The position numbers and the translations under genes are program-made. From positions 4,859,501 through 4,923,500 of the forward strand of contig NZ_AP024488.1 of NCBI RefSeq assembly GCF_021654575.1: a stretch of DNA of 64,000 nucleotides, written 5' to 3'. The notes under the pieces were generated by a model. It saw only the letters and a list, made by a program, of their open reading frames with translations, was not told the DNA's origin and ran no database searches. This stretch comes from Desulfoluna limicola (GTDB taxonomy: Bacteria; Desulfobacterota; Desulfobacteria; Desulfobacterales; Desulfolunaceae). Below, in pieces: positions 51,871 through 61,053 of the stretch; position 1 is the stretch's first letter, and each line of letters opens with the position of its first letter.

Positions 51871-51956
51871 GGAGGAGTGGCCGAGTGGTCGAAGGCGGCG
51901 GTCTTGAAAACCGTTGAGCGAAAGTTCCGTGGGTTCGAATCCTACCTCCTCCGCCA
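51871..51956 (+). tRNA. tRNA-Ser (anticodon TGA)
   Basis: An 86-base type II tRNA with long variable arm. Acceptor GGAGGAG pairs with CTCCTCC. The anticodon loop contains TTGAAA (anticodon TGA, serine). The T arm has GGGTTCGAATCC, and CCA is encoded. Confidence 0.95.
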
Positions 51957-51966
51957 AATACGCCGC

Positions 51967-52056
51967 GGAGAAATGGCCGAGTGGCTGAAGGCGCGCCCCT
52001 GCTAAGGGCGTATGGGTTAACGCCCATCGAGAGTTCGAATCTCTCTTTCTCCGCCA
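51967..52056 (+). tRNA. tRNA-Ser (anticodon GCT)
   Basis: A 90-base type II tRNA. Acceptor GGAGAAA pairs with TTTCTCC. The anticodon loop is CTGCTAA (anticodon GCT, serine). T arm GAGTTCGAATCTC, CCA encoded. 10 bases after the first tRNA-Ser. Confidence 0.95.
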
Positions 52057-52067
52057 TACAAGCTTAT

Positions 52068-52104
52068 AAAGCCCCTTGATTATGCGTAATCAAGGGGCTT
52101 TTTT
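52068..52104 (+). terminator. Terminator after the tRNA-Ser pair
   Basis: AAAGCCCCTTGATTA with TAATCAAGGGGCTTT around TGCG, then TTT. A clean 15-bp stem. Confidence 0.9.
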
Positions 52105-52471
52105 GTTTTTACGGGTCTCCAGCACCCACGCGGAGCCAAGGTTGGTCCAACTTTTGGTCCAAACCTGGCCGTTTCCGGCGTCCACAGTGGCGGCCTTTCC
52201 CCTTTCCCGTCGCATTCCGCAATCACCTGTTTTTATATCCGCTCACGGTAGCGATTCATCTGTCTGGTACGGTAACACGCCGATGGTGTGTCGGCGAGCG
52301 GTGTGGTGCGCCGTGCAAGCCGATTGCCGTTTCAACGACCGGCACCGGGCGCATATTGTCCCTGTGTGGCAGGCAGGGGCGTTGGCATGCGTTGCGCAAG
52401 AAGGTGCGGGAGCCGCCCCCTTCATTGGCACCCCGGTGATGCAAGGGGGCGCCCTTCGAATCGTCCCATGC
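52105..52471. other. Intergenic region downstream of tRNA-Ser genes
   Basis: About 370 bp with no gene. It contains two TTGGTCCAA copies (about 52142-52163). This could be a remnant of an integrated element, but no integrase or att duplication was found. Confidence 0.35.
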
Positions 52472-52510
52472 AAAAAGGGCCTTTTCCCTGTTACGGGAAA
52501 AGGCCCTTTT
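52472..52510. terminator. Hairpin terminator of no obvious gene
   Basis: AAAAAGGGCCTTTTCCC with GGGAAAAGGCCCTTTT around TGTTAC. Strong in both directions, but no gene ends nearby except acnB (minus strand, 190 bp away). Confidence 0.75.
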
Positions 52511-52588
52511 GTTGTTCAGGTGCCACAGGTCCGTTGCTATTTGCCTTCGGGCTGCCCGAAGATGGTCGGCTAACCGTCATCGTAATAT

Positions 52589-52689
52589 ACGGGCGCAGCC
52601 CGTCAGCGAATGGGCAGGGGTGAGGAACGAACCCCGGAGCATTCGCGAACCTGGGGTGCAGGGGCTGTAGCCCCTGCCCGCCGGAGGCC
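52589..52689 (-). repeat. Intergenic structured element after acnB
   Basis: ACGGGC-GCA-GCCCGT (52589-52603), outer stem GCGAATG (52606-52612) with CATTCGC (52640-52646), inner GGGGT-GAGGAACGA-ACCCC (52617-52635), hairpin GCAGGGGCT-GT-AGCCCCTGC (52658-52677), end CCCGCCGGAGGC. A mirror image of 34284-34384. Confidence 0.92.
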
Positions 52690-52697
52690 GGGTTTTT

Positions 52698-55214
52698 TTA
52701 AGCCTCTTTTTCGGAGAGGTCCAGAAAACGGTAGACCGTCTCTTTTTGCCCTTCAAGGGCCGCCACCTTCTCGAAGTAGGTGGCAACATCGGGCAGGTGC
52801 CCCAGGCGCGCCGTGATGGCGGCCAGCTCCGCGGAGCCTAAGAAGACCTTGGCTCCGTCACCGATGCGGTTGGGAAAGTTGCGCGTGGAGGTGGAGAGGA
52901 CGGTGGCTCCGGCGGCCACACGGGCCTGGTTGCCCATGCAGAGGGAGCACCCGGGGATCTCCATGCGGGCCCCGGTGCGGCCCAAGGCGTTGTAGAGCCC
53001 CTCGCGTCTCAGCTGCTCCTGGTCCATCACCGTGGGGGGGGCCATCCAGAGGCGGACGGGCACCTCGCCCTCTCCGCCCAGGAGGGCGGCAGCGGCGCGG
53101 AAGTGGCCGATGTGGGTCATGCAGGAGCCGATGAAGACCTCGTCCATTTTCGTGCCGGCAACCTCCGAGAGGCGCTTCACATCATCGGGGTCGTTGGGGC
53201 AGGCCAGAATCGGCTCGGTGAGGGAGGCAAGGTCGATCTCAATGACCTCGGCGTACTCCGCATCGGCGTCGGCGGTAAGAAGCTCCGGCGTTTCCAGCCA
53301 TGCCTCCATGGCTGCGATGCGCGCCTCAAGGGTCGCCTTGGACTCGTACCCTTTTTCCACCATCGATTTCAAGAGGGCGACGTTGGAGCGCAGGTAGGTG
53401 GTGACCTGGGCCTCGGAGAGGCGGATGGTGGAAGCCGCCGCCGAGCGTTCCGCCGAGGCGTCGGTGAGCTCAAAGGCCTCGTCCACGGAGAGGTGGTCCA
53501 GCCCCTCCATCTCCAGGATGCGGCCGGAAAAGATGTTCTTCTTGCCCTCCTTGGGAACGGTGAGGAGCCCTTTCTCGATGGCGGCAAAGGGGATGGCGTT
53601 GACAATGTCCCGAAGGGTGATCCCTGGCTTTGGCGTGCCGGTGAAGCGGACCAGCACCGACTCGGGCATGTCCAGGGGCATCACGCCCATGGCGGCGGCA
53701 AAGGCCACCAGGCCGGATCCGGCGGGGAAGCTGATCCCCATGGGAAAGCGGGTGTGGGAGTCGCCGCCGGTGCCCACGGTGTCGGGGAGGAGCATGCGGT
53801 TTAAAAAGGAGTGGATCACCCCGTCGCCGGGGCTCAGGGCCACGCCGCCCCGCTCTTCGACAAACCCGGGCAGGGAGTCGTGCATGGCGATGTCCACCAG
53901 CCGCGGGTAGGCGGCGGTGTGGCAGAAGGACTGCATCACCAGGCCGGAGGAGAACGAGAGGCAGGCGAGCTCGGTGAGCTCGTCCCGGGTCATGGGGCCG
54001 GTGGTGTCCTGGGAGCCCACGGTGGCCATCTTCGGTTCGCAGTAGGTACCGGGGCGCACGCCGGCAAGGCCGCAGGCACGGCCGACGATCTTCTGGGCCA
54101 GGGTGTAGCCGCACGGTTTCTCCTGGGCCACGGGGGTGGCACGGAAGAGGCCGCTGGGGGCCAGTCCCTTGGCCTTGCGGGCCATGTCGGTGAGGTTGCG
54201 CCCGATGATGAGGGGGATGCGGCCCCCGGCCCGCACTTCGTCAAAGAGCACCTCGGTTTTCAAGGCAAAGCGGGAGAGAACGGTGCCGTCTTCGCCGGTG
54301 ACGGTGCCCTCGTAGGGGCGGATGGTGATCACCTGGCCCGTGGCAAGGGCTGAGACATCGCACTCGATGGGCAGAGCGCCGGCATCTTCCAGGGTGTTGA
54401 AAAAGATGGGGGCGATTTTGCCGCCGAGGACCACGCCGCCGGCCCGCTTGTTGGGCACAAAGGGGATCTCGTCTCCGATGTGCCACAGGAGGGAGTTGGT
54501 GGCGGATTTTCGGGAGGAGCCGGTGCCCACCACATCCCCCACAAAGGCCACGGGGTGTCCCTTGCCCTTGAGTTCTTCGATGGTGGCAAGGGCGGTTTCA
54601 TCCCGGCTGACAAGCATGGAGAGGGCGTGCAAAGGGATGTCCGGACGGCTCCACGCCTCGGAGGCGGGGGAGAAATCGTCGGTGTTGCTCTCTCCGTCCA
54701 CCTTGAAGACGGTAACGGTGAGGGCCTCGGGCAGGGCCTCTTTTTCGGTGAACCAGAGTCCGTCGGCCCAGGCGGTGAGCACCGCGTCGGCATGGGGGAC
54801 GGTGGGGGCGTCCGCCACCACCTTGTCAAAGACATCCGGGACGATGAGAAGTCGGGAGAGTGCCTCGGCCGCCGCTTGTTTAAGGTCCGGGTGGCCCAGC
54901 AGGTCAAAGAGGGCGGAGGTGTTGTAGCCGCCTCCCATGGACCCTAGGAGGCGCACCGCCTCTTCGGGGGAGATGAGGGGGCTTTTGAGCTCCCCCTTCG
55001 TCAGGGACGCCAGAAAACGTGCCTTCACCCTGGCTGCGGGGTCCACACCGGGGGGAACCCGGTGGGAGAGAAGGGCCACAAGCTCTGCCTCCTCCCCCTT
55101 CGGCGGGGTTTGCAGACGTTCGCAAAGGGCTTTCACCTGTGATTCGGTGAGCGGTTTCGGGGGAATCCCCATCTCCTGTCTCTTGGCAGCTTCTTGTCTG
55201 TATGCCTTCAGCAT
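52698..55214 (-). CDS. acnB: Aconitate hydratase B
   Basis: An 838-residue bifunctional aconitase, AcnB type. N-terminal HEAT-like domain, swivel domain and catalytic part. Fe-S ligands lie in SCMTHIGHF and PGCSLCMGNQ. Other motifs are GGDSHTRFPMGISFPAG and GSQDTTGPMTRDEL. It interconverts citrate and isocitrate in the TCA pathway. The ATG at 55214 follows AGGAG with 7-bp spacing; the GTG two codons upstream is less likely. Monocistronic, with a repeat after it. Confidence 0.95.
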   Translation of the reverse strand: MLKAYRQEAAKRQEMGIPPKPLTESQVKALCERLQTPPKGEEAELVALLSHRVPPGVDPAARVKARFLASLTKGELKSPLISPEEAVRLLGSMGGGYNTSALFDLLGHPDLKQAAAEALSRLLIVPDVFDKVVADAPTVPHADAVLTAWADGLWFTEKEALPEALTVTVFKVDGESNTDDFSPASEAWSRPDIPLHALSMLVSRDETALATIEELKGKGHPVAFVGDVVGTGSSRKSATNSLLWHIGDEIPFVPNKRAGGVVLGGKIAPIFFNTLEDAGALPIECDVSALATGQVITIRPYEGTVTGEDGTVLSRFALKTEVLFDEVRAGGRIPLIIGRNLTDMARKAKGLAPSGLFRATPVAQEKPCGYTLAQKIVGRACGLAGVRPGTYCEPKMATVGSQDTTGPMTRDELTELACLSFSSGLVMQSFCHTAAYPRLVDIAMHDSLPGFVEERGGVALSPGDGVIHSFLNRMLLPDTVGTGGDSHTRFPMGISFPAGSGLVAFAAAMGVMPLDMPESVLVRFTGTPKPGITLRDIVNAIPFAAIEKGLLTVPKEGKKNIFSGRILEMEGLDHLSVDEAFELTDASAERSAAASTIRLSEAQVTTYLRSNVALLKSMVEKGYESKATLEARIAAMEAWLETPELLTADADAEYAEVIEIDLASLTEPILACPNDPDDVKRLSEVAGTKMDEVFIGSCMTHIGHFRAAAALLGGEGEVPVRLWMAPPTVMDQEQLRREGLYNALGRTGARMEIPGCSLCMGNQARVAAGATVLSTSTRNFPNRIGDGAKVFLGSAELAAITARLGHLPDVATYFEKVAALEGQKETVYRFLDLSEKEA

Positions 55215-55428
55215 CTCCACACTCCTGATTGGTTTATCTCACGTCGTTGTTGTCTCATGCAGGGCGCTCCTTGTCAGGGAAGGGGCGTGCCTGGCGGTGT
55301 TTTTGGTTTGACCGCCGGCTTTTTCATGGTGTATGGTTCCTATCCTTCAAAAACCATGTGGGAGCCGGGGGTTATCCACCCGGGATCTCCAGTAACGCAA
55401 ACCAAAAATGACCAAGGAGCATCCACCC

Positions 55429-55821
55429 ATGATCACGGACACGTTTCGGTCTCTGTTTACTGCCGACATTCTCGCTGAGTTATTCCCGACCGATCTTTCC
55501 GACCAGTTTTTTGAAGCGCTCTACGGGGATGCCGACGAAGGGGCCTATGACATCTCTCTGGCCTTTGTCGGCGGCGATGAGAAGACCCTTGAGTTTGAAC
55601 TGCGCCTTGCCCAGAGGGCAAACAAGTGCCTCGTCTGCAGCCTCACCTACGGCCTGCCCGAGGTTTTTACCCGTCATCCCCTCATCAACATCAAGGGCCT
55701 GGTGGCAAAGATCGACACCCTTCTGGGCGATGCCGGAACCTGCTCGGACTGGCGCATCGGCCGAACCCGGGAGCTCTCCCGGGAACTTCATGTGGTGCCC
55801 CTCTCCATTGCCCTTGCCTGA
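55429..55821 (+). CDS. Protein of unknown function
   Basis: 130 residues, starting MITDTFRSLFTADILAELFP and ending HVVPLSIALA. The middle has YDISLAFVGGDEKTLEFELR and CLVCSLTYGLPEVFTRHPL. No domain recognised. The ATG at 55429 is preferred (AAGGAG with nine bases) to an in-frame ATG at 55408. It ends 12 bp from the convergent Cys-cluster gene. Confidence 0.65.
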   Translation: MITDTFRSLFTADILAELFPTDLSDQFFEALYGDADEGAYDISLAFVGGDEKTLEFELRLAQRANKCLVCSLTYGLPEVFTRHPLINIKGLVAKIDTLLGDAGTCSDWRIGRTRELSRELHVVPLSIALA

Positions 55822-55832
55822 AGTCTCTTCAT

Positions 55833-56240
55833 TTAAGCCGAAGGCCCGGGGCGTCCGTCAAGGATGACGCCCGGGCACTCTGCCACGGCCTCGTCGGGTC
55901 GCTCACGGAAGTAGTCCCAGAAGGGAAACGAGCGGCACTGAGCCGGGCGGGCGTCGTAGACCGAACATCCCCCCTTTTTTCCGTCGAAGAGAAGGCAGGC
56001 GTAATTCTGCCCTTCGCATCGTTCCCTGATGGAGTACCGGTACCCCACCTTCTTGAGGCTCTCTTCGGCAAAGGAGGGCACGTCCATGCCCAGCGCCTCG
56101 GCCAGGGCCTCCATTTCCCGTCGTGTCACCCAGATGTTGCCGGATTCCCCATTGCAGCAATGGCCCCCGCAGGTGTCGCAGGCGGACGGGTCAAAGGCGA
56201 AGGGGTAGCCCGGTTGGGTTAAAAGCGTTGATTTCTTCAT
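55833..56240 (-). CDS. YkgJ-family cysteine cluster protein
   Basis: 135 residues. Cysteines at C21, C24, C28 and C29 (DPSACDTCGGHCCNGE) and a later set in YACLLFDGKKGGCSVYDARP then AQCRSFPF match the YkgJ family, thought to bind a metal or Fe-S cluster. The cellular role is unknown. It precedes the large hybrid kinase in the order of genes but on the same strand with a gap of nearly 100 bp. Confidence 0.85.
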   Translation of the reverse strand: MKKSTLLTQPGYPFAFDPSACDTCGGHCCNGESGNIWVTRREMEALAEALGMDVPSFAEESLKKVGYRYSIRERCEGQNYACLLFDGKKGGCSVYDARPAQCRSFPFWDYFRERPDEAVAECPGVILDGRPGPSA

Positions 56241-56337
56241 GTGTTGATCGTCTTTTTGTGTTGCGGTAAGAAAGGCCCCTTTTCGTTAAAGGGGAAACGT
56301 TCTCCTACCACAGATCCGCCGGAGATGGGAAGGGCCA

Positions 56338-59300
56338 TCACCCGGTAAAGGCGGCAAGACGGGTTTCCGCCCCTTGAAAATCATAGGCCTGGATCAGTGC
56401 CTCCACCTCCCGGATGGCGACCAGGGCCACCTCCTCATTCCCCTCCTTCAAAAGATGCACCAGGGCCTCCACCGCCTCCACCGCCGCCACCGGGTCGGCC
56501 GCGGCCAGCTCGGCCTTGAGGCGTGCCACCACCTCCTTGCGCTCCCCTGATTTTAAGGGGGCCTTCTCCTCGGTGGGTGCCTGCACCCTTCCCAGGGTTT
56601 CGATGGCGGACAGGACGTGGGAGAGGGCTTTGTTGAGGGCGGGAAAGAGCTCTCTGGCACTGGCCAGGTCCTCCCGGTTCGCCGTATCCTCCATGGCCGC
56701 GGCTTCCAGGGCCAGGGGCTCGGCCCCGATGTTGGCCGCCACCCCCTTAAGGGAGTGGGCCTCCATGCGAACGGCGGGGATATTGCGGGCGTCCAGCAGG
56801 GCGGCGAGGCGGACGGGAAAGGTCTGGTACTCGGCCTGGAACCGGGAGAGGACCCGATCGTAAAGGACCATGGAACCCAGCCGTTCCACCCCGGCATCGA
56901 AGTCAAGCACGCACCCTCCGGCCACAGGCGCCTCACTGGCCCGGGGAACGGCACCCCCCACGGTGTGGTGGGCGATCACTTCAAAGAGGCGCTCCCGGTG
57001 GATGGGTTTGGAGACGTAGTCGTCCATGCCGGCGTGGAGGCAGCGTTCTTTGTCTCCCTGCATGGCGTGGGCGGTCATGGCGATGATGGGCAGGTCGGTC
57101 ATGGCCAGGTTGTCACGTATCATGGTGGTGGCCTCCAGGCCGTCCATGACCGGCATCTGAAGGTCCATCAGCACCAGGTCGTAGCGTTTGGTCTCCACCT
57201 GTTTCACCGCTTCCAGGCCGTTTGACGCTGTCTCCACGGTGAGGCCCCATCCCTTCAGCAGCTCGCAGGCCACCATCTGGTTGACGGGGTTGTCTTCCAC
57301 CAGCAGGACGGCAAGGCCCCTTAAGTCACTGGGGGTGACCGGCGCCACGGTGGGCGTTTCAAGAACCCGGGGAACCCCGAAGATCTCCATGACGGTGTCA
57401 AACAGGGCCGACTGCTTGACGGGCTTGATGAGAAAGTGGGTGAACCCGCTGCGTCGCGCCCGCACCACCTCCTCCTCCCGGCCGAAGGGGCCGGTGAGGA
57501 TGATGCGGGGAGCACGGGTTCCGCCGCTTTTGCAGAGGGCCGTTGCCGTGTCGATGCCATCCATGCCCGGAAGCTGCAAGTCGATGACGGCTAGGCTTAA
57601 AGGGGGGTAGCTCCCTTTGCGGAAGTTTTTCAGGGCCTCCTCCCCGCCTTCGGCCTCCACCACGGTGAAGCCGAAGCTCGTGAGGTAGCGGGCAAGGACG
57701 ATTCGGGTGGTGGCGTTGTCTTCCACCAGAAGCACCGCCCCCTTGCGCATCTCGTCGGGTACCAGCGGCGGGGCGTCGTCCCGGTCCATGAATCGGATGC
57801 GTGTGGTGAAGCAGAACCGGCTGCCCCCGCCCTGGACCTGCTCCACCCAGATGGCCCCCCCCATGCGCTCCACAATGTTCCGGCAGATGGCCAGGCCCAG
57901 CCCGGTCCCCCCATACTTGCGCGTGGTGGAGCCGTCGGCCTGGCTGAAGACCTCGAAGAGCTGGTCGGAACGCTTGGGGTCCACGCCGACCCCGGTGTCC
58001 CGCACGGCAAGGAAGAGCTCCACGTGCTGCTCCTCCCGGCGGACGCAGGTGGCGGTGATGGTGATCTCCCCGGTTTCGGTGAACTTAAAGGCATTGGAGA
58101 GCAGGTTGGCCAGCACCTGCCGGAACCTTAAGGGGTCGCCCAGCAGCTCATCGGGTACCTCCGGATCGATGTCCACCACCAGCTCGATGTCTTTTCTCAC
58201 GGAGCTTTCGATGAAGAGATCGGTGACGGCGTCCACCACCTCGGAAAGGCGAAAGGGGATCTCTTCAAACCGGAGCTTGCCGGCGTCCATCTTGGAGAAA
58301 TCGAGGATGTCGTTGATGATCTGAAGCAGGGACCGGGAGGAGGATCGGATGATGCCCAGGTACTCCCGTTGGCGGGGGGTGAGGTCGGTGCGCATCACCA
58401 GGTCGCTCATGCCGATGATGGCGTTCATGGGGGTGCGGATCTCATGGCTCATGTTGGCGAGAAAGGTGCTCTTGGTGATGGCCGCCTCCTGGGCCTCTTC
58501 CACGGCCAGTTCCGACCGGCCGATGGCCTTCTCAAGCTGGGTGGTGCGCTCGGCCACCAGCTCCTCCAGGCTGTTCCGATGGCGGGTGAGCTCCACGTTC
58601 TGGCGATTGATCTGCTCTTCCGCCCACTTCTGCTCGGTGATGTTGGTGACGATGGAGAGGGTCGCATGGCGTCCCCCCATGGTGATGGCGGTTTCGGAGA
58701 TGATCACATCGACGATCTCTCCGTTGTTCTGCAGCAGCTGGGCCTCGTACTGATCGGAGACCGTCAGGCCCTTCCTCTTGGCCTTGAGGCGCTCTTCGAC
58801 CATGATCCGGCCCTTTCCGGTGTCGGCAAAGAAGTCGGCCACGGGCATGGCATGGAAGGCCTCTTTGTCATACCCGCTCATGGCCATGACGGCGTTGTTG
58901 GCGTAGGTGATCTTTCCGTCCATCTCCACCACGATGCCGTCGTTGGCGTTGTCCACCAGGCTGCGGTACTTCTCCTCGGACTCCTTCAGGGCCCTGACCG
59001 CTTCGTTGCGCTCCTTTTTCAGGTTGCGCAGCTTGTCCCCCACCCCCAGGGAGAAGAGGAGGATGAGCAGGCCGTAGCCCATCTCCACACCCCAGCGAGA
59101 GAGGGTGTTGATGGGAACCAGGCCGTAGAGGCCGCCCACGGACAGGGCGCTTCCCAGGAGGAAGAGGAACCAGGCCACAATGTAAAACCGCGCGGTGTGC
59201 AGCCCGTTGCGGTACATGACCACACCGCCCATCAGCATCACCAGCACAGCCACAATGCCAAAGACAGTCACCCACTGGCTGACGATGTGGTAGTCCAGAA

Positions 59301-60219
59301 AGGGGGCGCTTGCGGTGAGCATGAGCGCGAGGCCCAGGCCGCCCTTGATCAGGCGGTCAAGGCTGGGGCACAAGGTCCGGGTCCCCAGGAATCGCCGTGA
59401 GAAGAGCAGGGAAAAAAAGATTGAGACACCCAGCAGCACGAGGTTGCTCATGTGGGCCCAGTTGGGGGAGTCCGGCCAGAGGTACTGGAAGGCGTGCCCG
59501 GAGTGCACCATGGAGTGCAGGGTCATGGAGAGGGTAAAGAGGAGCAGGAAGAGGTGGGTGCTCTCCCGCTTGGCCAGAAAGGCAAAGAGGTTGTAAAAGG
59601 CCATGGCCAGCATGATGCCGTAGAAGAGCCACTCCAGGGGGAGGCTGGTGTGGTCTGCCTCCAGAAAGGCGCCCGCTTCCCAGACCCGGACGGGCAGGGT
59701 CATGGCTCCGCGGGTGGTGATGCGCATGTACACGGTGGTCTCCCCGGGGGGGAGGGCCACGGGAAAGGCGATGGCGCGGTGGGAGATGGGCCGTATGGCA
59801 AAGGGGTGGGTGTCTCCGCTCACCTCCCTTACAAACCCGTTTTTGCCGGGACGGTAAAAGATGACCTCATCCAAGGGGGGATAGTCGATGGAGAGCACCG
59901 CCTGAAGGGGCGTCTTTCCCTGGTTGACCAGGCTCAGCTTGCCCCAGAGGGGGTAATCCATAAAGCCAAAGGAGTACCGCATCGTCGCCAGGGGGGCAAA
60001 GGGGGTCTCCGGGTGGGCCGCTTCTGCCAGGGTGAGGCGTCCTTCGGCATCGGCAAACCAGAGCAGGGCCGGGCCCGGGTCAAGGCACCCCTTAAGCCCC
60101 GTCACGTCCAGGGTGGCTCCCCTGGCGCTCACGGAGAAGAGGAGGATCAGTGCCACTCCCCCCATCAGCTGTTTCACCCACTGGCGTCCCGCGGACGGGG
60201 TCTCCCTGTTAGCCTTCAT
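56338..60219 (-). CDS. Seven-transmembrane hybrid sensor histidine kinase with HPt
   Basis: A 1293-residue multi-step phosphorelay protein. Signal/TM start, extracellular 7TMR-DISMED2 domain (about 35-180), 7TM domain (about 190-395), PAS (about 415-530), coiled coil, HisKA with H592 (MSHEIRTPMNAI), ATPase (NLLSNAFKFT, DTGVGVDP, GTGLGLA), two receivers with D880 (VIDLQLPGMDG) and D1019 (LMDLQMPVMDG), and an HPt domain with H1155 (RMEAHSLKGVAANIG). Its ATG overlaps the end of the cyclase-family gene by 11 bp and follows AAGGAGTGGCC. Downstream partner unknown. Confidence 0.94.
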   Translation of the reverse strand: MKANRETPSAGRQWVKQLMGGVALILLFSVSARGATLDVTGLKGCLDPGPALLWFADAEGRLTLAEAAHPETPFAPLATMRYSFGFMDYPLWGKLSLVNQGKTPLQAVLSIDYPPLDEVIFYRPGKNGFVREVSGDTHPFAIRPISHRAIAFPVALPPGETTVYMRITTRGAMTLPVRVWEAGAFLEADHTSLPLEWLFYGIMLAMAFYNLFAFLAKRESTHLFLLLFTLSMTLHSMVHSGHAFQYLWPDSPNWAHMSNLVLLGVSIFFSLLFSRRFLGTRTLCPSLDRLIKGGLGLALMLTASAPFLDYHIVSQWVTVFGIVAVLVMLMGGVVMYRNGLHTARFYIVAWFLFLLGSALSVGGLYGLVPINTLSRWGVEMGYGLLILLFSLGVGDKLRNLKKERNEAVRALKESEEKYRSLVDNANDGIVVEMDGKITYANNAVMAMSGYDKEAFHAMPVADFFADTGKGRIMVEERLKAKRKGLTVSDQYEAQLLQNNGEIVDVIISETAITMGGRHATLSIVTNITEQKWAEEQINRQNVELTRHRNSLEELVAERTTQLEKAIGRSELAVEEAQEAAITKSTFLANMSHEIRTPMNAIIGMSDLVMRTDLTPRQREYLGIIRSSSRSLLQIINDILDFSKMDAGKLRFEEIPFRLSEVVDAVTDLFIESSVRKDIELVVDIDPEVPDELLGDPLRFRQVLANLLSNAFKFTETGEITITATCVRREEQHVELFLAVRDTGVGVDPKRSDQLFEVFSQADGSTTRKYGGTGLGLAICRNIVERMGGAIWVEQVQGGGSRFCFTTRIRFMDRDDAPPLVPDEMRKGAVLLVEDNATTRIVLARYLTSFGFTVVEAEGGEEALKNFRKGSYPPLSLAVIDLQLPGMDGIDTATALCKSGGTRAPRIILTGPFGREEEVVRARRSGFTHFLIKPVKQSALFDTVMEIFGVPRVLETPTVAPVTPSDLRGLAVLLVEDNPVNQMVACELLKGWGLTVETASNGLEAVKQVETKRYDLVLMDLQMPVMDGLEATTMIRDNLAMTDLPIIAMTAHAMQGDKERCLHAGMDDYVSKPIHRERLFEVIAHHTVGGAVPRASEAPVAGGCVLDFDAGVERLGSMVLYDRVLSRFQAEYQTFPVRLAALLDARNIPAVRMEAHSLKGVAANIGAEPLALEAAAMEDTANREDLASARELFPALNKALSHVLSAIETLGRVQAPTEEKAPLKSGERKEVVARLKAELAAADPVAAVEAVEALVHLLKEGNEEVALVAIREVEALIQAYDFQGAETRLAAFTG

Positions 60220-60994
60220 GGTGGGGCCACTCCTTATCGCAGGTCATCAGGGCCACCACACGGCTGGGGCCGGCGGAGCCGCCTTTCACCTTCAAGGGAA
60301 AGCAGCTCACCGTAAACCCCGAGTCGGGGAGCCGGTGAAGGCCGGCCAGTCTTTCTAAGTGGCAGTATGGGGTGTCGGCGCCCTCATAGTGGGCCTCCCA
60401 GAAATTCCCGTCACCTGTTTTGGCACGGCGGGTCATATGGGCCAAAGGACCGTCCCAGCCCCAGGCGTCAATACCCGTTACCTTCACCCCCTTGCCGGTC
60501 AGGTAGCGTGTGGCCCCGGCGGTCACCCAGGGGCCGGTGGTGAAGTAGGCGGGGTCACCCAGGAGCCGGTCCATGCCCGTCCGAATCAGGACAATGGTTC
60601 CGGCGCCGATGGGGAGGCCTGTGGCCTCTTCCCAGCTGGCGATGTCCCCTTCGGTGATGGCTTCGCCGTCTTTTTTGTGGGTCATGTCCACGCAGACCCC
60701 CGGTGCGAAACACCAGGAGAGGGGGATCTCATCGATGGTCAGGGCGCGCTTTCCCCCGGAGTCGGGGGCATAGTGCCAGGGGGCATCCAGGTGGGTGGTG
60801 CCGTGGGAGGAGAGGGTGAGAATGTCGTTGGCCCAGCCGAGGCGGCGGCGGAGAAAACGGGGGGAGAGGCCGGTGAGAAGAAAGACAGCCAGGGCACCAA
60901 AGCGGTGGCCTTGCCGTTTGACACGGTTTCTGGCCCACCAGGGGGCCCAGGCTTTGTCGGTGTCCAGGGGAGCGGACAGATCAAGGATCTCCAT
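60209..60994 (-). CDS. Cyclase-family metal-dependent hydrolase
   Basis: A 261-residue enzyme of the cyclase/kynurenine-formamidase family. The metal motif is H64-G-T-T-H68-L-D70-A-P-W-H74 (consensus HxGTHxDxPxH). It has VLIRTGMDRLL and VTGIDAWGWDGPLA. Substrates in the family include formylkynurenine and isatin; none can be assigned here. The coding end overlaps the start of the 7TM hybrid kinase by 11 bp, so the two are co-translated and perhaps the product is sensed. GGAGACGCT precedes the ATG. Confidence 0.85.
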   Translation of the reverse strand: MEILDLSAPLDTDKAWAPWWARNRVKRQGHRFGALAVFLLTGLSPRFLRRRLGWANDILTLSSHGTTHLDAPWHYAPDSGGKRALTIDEIPLSWCFAPGVCVDMTHKKDGEAITEGDIASWEEATGLPIGAGTIVLIRTGMDRLLGDPAYFTTGPWVTAGATRYLTGKGVKVTGIDAWGWDGPLAHMTRRAKTGDGNFWEAHYEGADTPYCHLERLAGLHRLPDSGFTVSCFPLKVKGGSAGPSRVVALMTCDKEWPHHEG

Positions 60995-61053
60995 AGCGTC
61001 TCCTGCGGTTGGGGCGGCCCTTGCCTGGGGCGCCCCGTCACTGCGTGTGGGGG

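Noticed and set aside
52142-52163. TTGGTCCAA repeats after the tRNA-Ser genes as an attachment site
   Set aside because: No integrase, no duplicated tRNA end and no phage genes are present.
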